Below are positions 56,509-64,000 of a DNA stretch of 64,000 bases, piece after piece. The stretch is from Asterias rubens (taxonomy: Eukaryota > Echinodermata > Asteroidea > Forcipulatida > Asteriidae). The first letter of the stretch is position 1, and each line of letters begins with the position of its first letter. The notes under the pieces are model-generated. The model was not told the origin of the DNA. It was given only the letters and a program-made list of their open reading frames with translations, and did not search any database. The stretch spans positions 9,634,333 through 9,698,332 of the forward strand of contig NC_047078.1 of NCBI RefSeq assembly GCF_902459465.1, read 5' to 3'. The position numbers were made by a program, and so were the translations under genes.

Positions 56509-59500
56509 AGGTGTTCGTGCATTTCAGCACGAACACCTATTGTTATTGCTCTGTTTTTTTAGGTGTTCGGCTTTTAGCCGAAAACCTATTGTTATTGTTA
56601 ATTTTTTTTTTTTTTTTTTTTTTTTCTCCGTCTTCTTCTTCTGCCTGAACGTTCTCCGCCAATTTTGAGAAAAACTGAAACTTGTATGAACTTGAAACTT
56701 CTCATGAACATCAACCTCGGTGAGTAGACGGCACCGCAACTTTTTTGGAATGGTGACGTCATTGATGACGTCATTACGTTAAATAAACGTGAAATAAACC
56801 TTAAATAATTAGAAAAATCATATCTTCAAAACCAAAAGAGCTACGTTCAAGATTCTTTTTTTACATAAAACCTCTTATAAAGATCTACAAATGCGGTGCA
56901 CAACGTGACCCCATTTGACCTTTACTTCCGGTCGAAACCGGAAGTTAAAGTAACAAATCATGTTATTTTGGGCTCTAGAGCCTAAGTGAATAAAAATATG
57001 AAAAAATGTCCAATGCATAAAATTTTTTTAAACTCAAGAGCATTCTAAAAATATAATGTGTGACGTCATAGCTACGTCACAACGAAAATGGTACACGAGG
57101 TCGAAAAAAAAATTATTTTGCTATCTCAAAAAATACAGCATGTACGGACTTGAAACTTACCACGTACTTAGACCAAAGCGTGTATATGACAAAGAACAAA
57201 ATTTGGAATGATGACGTCATCGATGACGTCATTATATTAAATTGAAGTTTTTTATTAAAATACTCATATCTCCAGAATCAGATATGCTACATACGTGATC
57301 TTTACACCATATGAAAGGTCATGAAGTATTAAACAAATCTTACACAGGGTGTGACCCCATTTGACCTTTACTTCCGGTCGAAACCGGAAGTAGTAGTTTG
57401 TTTTATAAAAAATCGTATCTGAATAATATTATTTTGTGTATTAATATAATAACTTAATTTTAAGGCCCTTCGACGATTCTACAAATGTTTACAATGTGTG
57501 ACCTCATTTGACCTTCATTTCCGGTCGAACCCGGAAGTATAAGTTTGTACATACAAAATTGTGTATCTTCAACTAAACTTAAAAAGTGATGGCTCGTTAA
57601 TTCAGGCCAGAAATCCGAACACCTCAAATTTGTTATCAAACAAATTCTTATGTCTAGTTTTCTTCTCCATCTTCTTCTTCTTCTTCACCATCAATTCTTC
57701 TCTACAGCATAACTCAAGATTCAAGCCAAACTGAACCTTGAAACTCATCAGACAATTGAACCTCAATACGAAGACGGCACAGTTTTCATTACGTCATGAT
57801 GACGTCATTAGGTGTCAAATTACAAGGTTTTTAAAGTTGAAAAGGGACCATTTTCGTTTTGCTGTATCTCAACGAATATGAAAGCTATGATGTTCAAAGT
57901 TTTCGCATCTGATAGACCAAGACTGGGGCAACATTTGAAAAGTTAACGCCAAAATCGTACGACCTTAGCATCCGGGTCGTTACCCTGGGTCGAAGTTCAC
58001 CTTCGGGTTTTTTTCGTCAAAAAACAACTTTCGAGCTTTTCTACGGAATAACTCAAGATTGAGATTGAATGGAATGTTGAAACTCAACAGATAGTTGAAC
58101 CTCAGTATCAAGACAACACATACTTAATTACGTCATTATGACGTCATCGAGAATTGAATTACGTTCGATCAAAGTTTAATATTTGTAAAAATCATAACTC
58201 AAAAACTATGATTCGGATTTTGACAATCTACACATCATCGGATAGATCATTAAAAGTTGGACAAATGCTTCACAGAACACGTAAAATATTTTTAATAAAT
58301 CTAGTGCAAAACGAAAGTTGAAAATTTCATAAAATCTTATCGTATTCATGTTTTTAAAACTACTGATCATTTCAACGTAATTTTTGTTTCAGATTGTAAA
58401 ACAGCAATCCCGCTCAATCTTTTGCACAGAAATAACAAAATTTGGACCTTTACATCAGTCGAAAAGGGACGTCAAAGCACCTGTTGACCCACGCGTTTAC
58501 CCCATTTTGATCAACAACGCACGCTATGTACGCTATGCAGTGCAAGCGCCGAGTTTTTTGGGGGAATTCCCAAAAGTGCTCTCTTTAGTCCAGCGAAAGA
58601 GGGCGCTGTAACGTTTTTAGTAACATTGAGCGCTGAGTGAATCGCGGTGAATCGCAATAGTTGAGTAATAATGAACAACGTCTCGCACCAAAACTACAAG
58701 TAGGAATACATTTGCATTGATGTTATAAGATACATTATACACCTTCAGATAGTCCATCACATAATTATAAAATGTTTACAAGTCATACATCAGCTGAAAG
58801 GTTTTAATGAACTAGTCAGGATCTACACAAATGAAATCAGTTTAAACTTGGCTTCTTGTTCAAACCAGAGGTTGAAAATAATTGGTCAAAGAAAAATAAT
58901 TTCACAACCACACATTTGATTTTTTATATATTTATACGTAATTGGGTAGGTATGTAACAACTTAAGAAACGATACACAACATTGACTATTAAACCTTGAC
59001 CTCCAGTTAAACAGGAAGATGCAGTTAATTATTTGAAAAAATACTACTCCAGATAAGGCTTTGAAAAACATTACTAACGCTATAATTTGTGACCTGAAAA
59101 AATTGTCTTCCGGTTCAAACCGGATGTTTAAATTTTATATTTGAAAAAAAACCATAACATCTGAACCATACATGTACATTGGATTTTTTCAATCTATGCA
59201 TCATCTGAAAGGTCTTAATAGACTTATCAAGTGCTATACAATATGCGACCCTGTTTGACCTTGACTTCCAGTTAAAGTCGGAAATTGATATATAATGTTT
59301 GAAAAATAAAAAAATCCTAAACCACATGATTTGATTTTTATCATCTATACGTCAAAAGAAAGAACTCAAAAGACATCACCAACGCTACCAAGTGTGACCT
59401 CATTTGACAGTACCTTCCGGTTCAAAACGGAAGTTGAAACTTTATATTTGAAAAAATCATAACTTCTAAACCAAATATTGGATTTTTACAACCCATCCAT

Positions 59501-59682
59501 CATTTAAAAGGTCTTAATAAACTTATCACGCGCTACATAAAAAGTAACCCCTATTTGACCTTTTATCCGATGCAAACCGGAAGTTGGTGTTTAATTTGTA
59601 AAAAAATCATAACTCCTTAACCAGTCATTGGATTGATGAGGTAAAATGTTGTCACCAATTCATTCACTCACCACGAACACCT
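56509..59682 (+). mobile_element. 3.2-kb hairpin-ended non-coding element of repeated palindromes
   Basis: Starts with AGGTGTTCGTG and ends with its complement CACGAACACCT (59672-59682). The left end is two hairpins, 56509-56538 (12-bp arms, 6-nt loop) and 56561-56587 (12-bp arms, one mismatch), each followed by ATTGTTATTG, then a long T tract and a CTTCTT run. The body is a set of degenerate tandem modules with paired TGACGTCA palindromes (56754, 56766; 57212, 57224; near 57790, 58138) and ACTTCCGGT/ACCGGAAGT palindromes (56924-56945, 57370-57391, about 57517-57538, 59106, 59413, 59570). No ORF of note. The flanks match the 3' flank of FREP-like 3 without an insert, so it is a true insertion. 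The mobilising machinery is unknown. Confidence 0.7.
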
Positions 59683-61030
59683 TATTTTTGTAGTAACAAA
59701 AACTGTACATGTACCTCTAGTTATATATTATAGATGGACATGAAATACAACGGAGCTACTGTAGAGGATTTACACACTGCTTGAAAAAGTAGAACATGAA
59801 AACAAGAGAAGATTTCAAACCGCAAGTTACCCAGAAGATGTACAGGTATGTCTACACAGTGGCATAGATTTAGGTGAGCATACAACTAGGGTTTAATTGC
59901 ACTCAACATGTTCCCTTGTTTAGCACAGAATGCGACACAGAATATATCAGTTCATACTTGATGTGTTTGCTCCTTAATATTAGCAAAAGTGTGCACCCAG
60001 TTTATTTATTTTACTGTGCTAAAATGTTTAAACTTTCATTCCTTGAAATACAAAGTCCTACAAATACAGCGTAACTACAAGTCTAGTCAATTTGTTCATA
60101 TAAATAAATGTGCACAGGAGAGCAACTATATGAAACTATGTAATTCCTTGCTCGATGAATTGGAAGTCAAAAGTGTTGTGTTTTTTTTGCTAATAAACAA
60201 ATTTACAGTTTTACGCAAGATGTCATTTACCATGACATAGAATTTGAAAATTGCAACGAGATACTTGCTTTAGTAGGGTTTACATATTTAAGTTTTATAT
60301 ATTTCTTGGGTGAAATAAAATCTTTGAAACTTAAAATTGTAAATCAAGGATATTAATTAGATGATTGGGATTACAAGATTGTTGTTTTGATATTTTATCA
60401 AAACAAAATAAAGTTTTAGGCAAGAAGTCACTTAATTGTTGATGGAAGTTGGTAAACAAACTCATTATTTTCAGAAATTGTTTGATGAGTTTTTGTGCGA
60501 TTTAATAGGTTTAAATTTTGCATTAATATTAAGGATAAAGCATGTTATGTCGGGTACTTGTGTTTTGCAAAGTGCACTTTCCTGATTCCTGTGAGTACCC
60601 AAAGCCATGATGTAGGCTTCAAAATGCCTCTAGCTACCAGGCAATCCCTGTGGTCTCAGTGGTACACAACCTAAGACATCTACTCAGCAATATAACAAAG
60701 GGACAAAACGCTGAAAAATCGAGGGGACAAAATCAGTTGGATTTTTTGTGGTGATTTTGATTTAGTTTAAAAGTATCAAACAATTTACTAATTTATAGAC
60801 CGAAACGCCGTTTAGGTTCTTAGATATAATGCTAAGATGGTGGAGGACAAAAATTCCAAGAACCTGGAATATTGCAATACCAGTGCTCAGGCTTTTTGCG
60901 TTTCCACGAAGTGCCAAAAACTTTAACATACAATTCTTTTATTTTGTATTAATTGGTTGATTGTTAAAAAAACACAAATAAGAGAAGAATTCAAATTTCG
61001 AGTCACTCGCAAAGTATACAGTAGAGAGAA
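59683..61030. other. Displaced 3' flank of the lectin cluster
   Basis: 59731-59920 resembles 54250-54390 and 50985-51100 (ACATGAAAATAAGAGAAGAT block), and a further fragment lies at 60970-61025. These are remains of duplicated lectin-gene 3' flanks. No ORF of note. Confidence 0.6.
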
Positions 61031-61195
61031 GAGGGAGATTTAAACGATGATTTCAACGTTTAATTCTTTAGTTTCTGTTACCAATTTAACAGGTATGTTT
61101 TATTCTCACTTGACATTTGAAAACTGTATCTAATTTTACAACGTGGAATTTTGATGATTTTATAATAATTTTACCGGATGTATATTGTGTGTTAC

Positions 61196-62632
61196 TTAAA
61201 TATTACGGATGAGGATTACAACAGAATGGTGTTTGGATATTTTGTTTACACACAAGAAGGTTTTAGGCAAGCAAACATTTCACAGTGTCATCAATTTTCT
61301 TTTCTTAAAAATAATTTTGTGTTAGAATAGTTACAAGATGCCACATCTTAAATTAAAAAAAAAGAAAAAAAAATTGAAATGGATAGAGAGATTAAAGCAA
61401 AGTTGTAAGCTTTTTTTTAGATTTTTAAAGCAATGTTTTCAGCTTTTTTAGGTGTTAGTTTGTAGCACCAATTTAAAAAGTAAAACAGTTTTATTCTCAC
61501 TTTGCATTTGAAAACTGTATCTAATTCTACAAAAGGTAATTTTTATGATTTTATCGTTTACCCATATAATATTTTTAACTTGAGTGTGCTACTTTAATAT
61601 TACGGATGAGGATTACAACAGATTGGTGTTTGGATAACTATTTCAACACATGTGAAGGTTTTACGCAAGAACATTTAATAATGTCATCAAGGGATACCAT
61701 TTTCTTTTCTTCTTCAAAAAAAATATATATATATTGTACTAGAATATTTACAAGATGTAATATTATAAATCTGTTTACCCATAATATTTTTAACTTGAGT
61801 GTGCTACTTTAATATTACGGATGAGGATTACAACAGATTGGTGTTTGGATAACTGTTTCAACACATGTGAAGGTTTTAGGCAAGAACATTTAATAATGTC
61901 ATCAAGGGATACCATTTTCTTTTCTTCTTCAAAAAAAAAAATACATTGTACTAGAATATTTACAAGATGTAATATTATAAATCTGTTTACCCATAATATT
62001 TTTAACTTGAGTGTGCTACTTTAATATTACGGATGAGGATTACAACAGATTGGTGTTTGGATAACTGTTTCAACACATGTGAAGGTTTTAGGCAAGAACA
62101 TTTAATAATGTCATCAAGGGATACCATTTTCTTTTCTTCTTCAAAAAAAATATATATATATTGTACTAGAATATTTACAAGATGTAATACTATAAATCTG
62201 TTTACCCATAATATTTTTAACTTGAGTGTGCTACTTTAATATTATGGATGAGGATTACAACAGATTGGTGTTTGGATAACTGTTTCAACACATGTGAAGG
62301 TTTTAGGCAAGAACATTTAATAATGTCATCAAGGGATACCATTTTCTTTTCTTCTTCCAAAAAAAAAAAATACATTGTACTAGAATATTTACATGTAAAA
62401 TTATAAATCTGTTTACCCATAATATTTTTAACTTGAGTGTGCTACTTTAATATCACGGATGAGGATTACAACAGATTGGTGGTTGGATAACTGTTTCAAC
62501 ACATGTGAAGGTTTTAGGCAAGAACATTTAATAATGTCATCAAGGGATACCATTTTCTTTCTTCTTCTTCTTCAAAAAAAAAAAAAATACATTGTACTAG
62601 AATATTTACAAGATGTAATATTATAAATCTGA
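61196..62632 (+). repeat. ~213-bp satellite array
   Basis: Five tandem units starting near 61591, 61806, 62018, 62231 and 62443, each with TTACGGATGAGGATTACAAC and CATGTGAAGGTTTTAGGCAA and differing mainly in the A-run. A diverged unit lies at 61196-61345 and an older trace at 60350-60440. The repeated small ORFs of 67-68 residues are not considered genes. Confidence 0.95.
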
Positions 62633-63447
62633 ATGGATGTTCATGGATTGAATCAAAGAAGCTTTGAAGAATGGTAATTCATGCATCAGTGTAATGAAAA
62701 GCCAGAGTTTTAATGACCTACAGACACTACTGAAATGCTTCATTGTCAATCATGAGATATGACAATTGTTACAAGATAGAACAAGCTTCTGGACGCTGGT
62801 CAATTTCACCATCAACAAACATTGATATTATCTATGAGAATGTTTTCACAAAGTTTTACGACTGACAATAAGAATGAGGTGGAAGCTCAACCACTGTAGT
62901 GTTATTGAACAAGCTTAGACACACATGAATTGCTTCTCTTCATCCAGGTGAACAAATGGGAATCTGTACAAGGTGATATGGTTGTTTGACTTTTTGCTGG
63001 TTGCAATCAGTCAGGGATTGTTTAAGAATGGCTTAAATTCAGTGAAAGTTAGTAATAATTTTATAGATCAATGTTAATAGCTTTTATAAAAAAAAGTCAC
63101 ATCTCTTGTACTTTCATTCACAAGTCCTACAACCCTGAACAAAATCAATTTCAAGAAATTTAGAGTTTGTAAAATAAATTGTTGGTGTTCGGGAGCAGAC
63201 GTACAAAAAGTATTGTAAATATCACTTGTCACAATTGAACACTAGCAATCAAAATTTTTAGCTTCATGTCTCATATTTTTTCTGTCAATTTAAATCTTTG
63301 AAAAGTGCACCTTTTTTAAGGAAGGTTTAAACAACTGTGCATTTTGATTAAGGACTGTTAAGGCAGGTTTATAATGTAACACATAATCATTTGATATTAA
63401 TTAAATATGAGTCAGCTTCGCATGAATTAATGGTTATCCAGCTATAA

Positions 63448-63823
63448 AGACCCTGGACACTATTGGTAATTGTCAAAGACCAGTCTTCTCACTGGGTGTA
63501 TCTACACATGTGCATAAAATAACAAACCTGTGAAAATTGAGCTCAATTGGTTATCGAAGCTGTGAGATAATAATGAAAGAATTAAACAAAGTTGTGTGCT
63601 TTCAGATGCTTGATTTCAAGACCCCAAATTCTAAATCTGAGGTCGTGAAATCAAATTTGCTGAAAATTACTTCTTTCTCGAAAACTACTTCACTTCAGAG
63701 GGAGCTGTTTCTCACAATGTTTTATACTATCAACCTCTCCCCATTATTTTTACCAAGTAAGGTTTTATGCTTATAAAATCATTATTTTGAGTAATTACCA
63801 ATAGTGTCCACTGCCTATAAGGG
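63448..63823 (-). mobile_element. TIR MITE, same family
   Basis: Near-complete reverse copy; the outermost bases are CCCTGGACACTATTGGTAAT and CCAATAGTGTCCACTGCCTA. Confidence 0.88.
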
Positions 63824-64000
63824 TCGTAATAACAACACCTTTTCTGAATATAAACTATTATCATAATATTATACATTGGCAGCCTGCTCCTTTATCAACA
63901 ATTCATAATGCAAGAAGTGTTCTGTGCCCAAACAAAACAGAAATAATATTTACAAAGATCTGAAGTCAACCTTCAAGTTATATTTTGATGAATAACAATA

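Noticed and set aside
58384-58611. 75-residue ORF inside the 3.2-kb element
   Set aside because: Not conserved in the other modules of the element and no recognisable domain.
61606-62420. Repeated 67-68 residue ORFs
   Set aside because: One per satellite unit; the frame depends on the A-run length and carries no conserved motif.

Overview
The window is animal nuclear DNA: split genes with GT-AG introns, about 80% non-coding, and dense with miniature transposons. The gene content (receptor tyrosine kinases, a Ly6 protein, PAN-fibrinogen lectins) and the recurring foldback repeats suggest a marine deuterostome. An echinoderm, probably a sea star, is my best guess; this rests on recollection of the repeat families, not on a search.

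Layout, left to right. (1) 513-14875, minus strand: receptor tyrosine kinase A, with a signal peptide, three EGF-like modules, a transmembrane segment and a kinase domain. Its last exons lie beyond the left edge. (2) 17299-19059, plus strand: a three-exon, ten-cysteine Ly6/uPAR-type protein that is probably GPI-anchored, divergent from RTK A. (3) 24200-43650, minus strand: receptor tyrosine kinase B, with at least three Ig-like modules, one FN3, a transmembrane segment and a complete kinase domain with a tyrosine-rich tail. Its 5' end was not found. The kinase halves of A and B share exon sizes and phases (111, 123, 112 and 97 bp identical; 181/184 and 188/191 differ by one codon), so they are tandem paralogues with different ectodomains. 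(4) 47052-56133, plus strand: a cluster of four intronless secreted proteins with an N-terminal PAN/apple module and a C-terminal fibrinogen domain. Only the last is open; one has a single-base frameshift, and two are copies of one pseudogene.

Exon boundaries were set by hand from splice signals and checked by phase. The B exons sum to 830 residues plus a stop from the first full codon, and the Ly6 exons to 165 residues plus a stop, both in frame.

The rest is mostly repeats: a very abundant ~380-bp terminal-inverted-repeat MITE (about 20 copies), several foldback families, a 640-bp element with a 9-bp target duplication, tRNA-like SINEs, LINE remnants, elements ending in hammerhead-like motifs, two recent tandem duplications (769 bp and 2.68 kb), a ~213-bp satellite, a 34-bp minisatellite, a long TTA microsatellite, and a 3.2-kb hairpin-ended element built from repeated CRE-like and ETS-like palindromes, inserted behind the last lectin gene. 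The receptors and lectins are all predicted to be cell-surface or secreted and may form a recognition-type neighbourhood, but nothing in the sequence shows that they act together.
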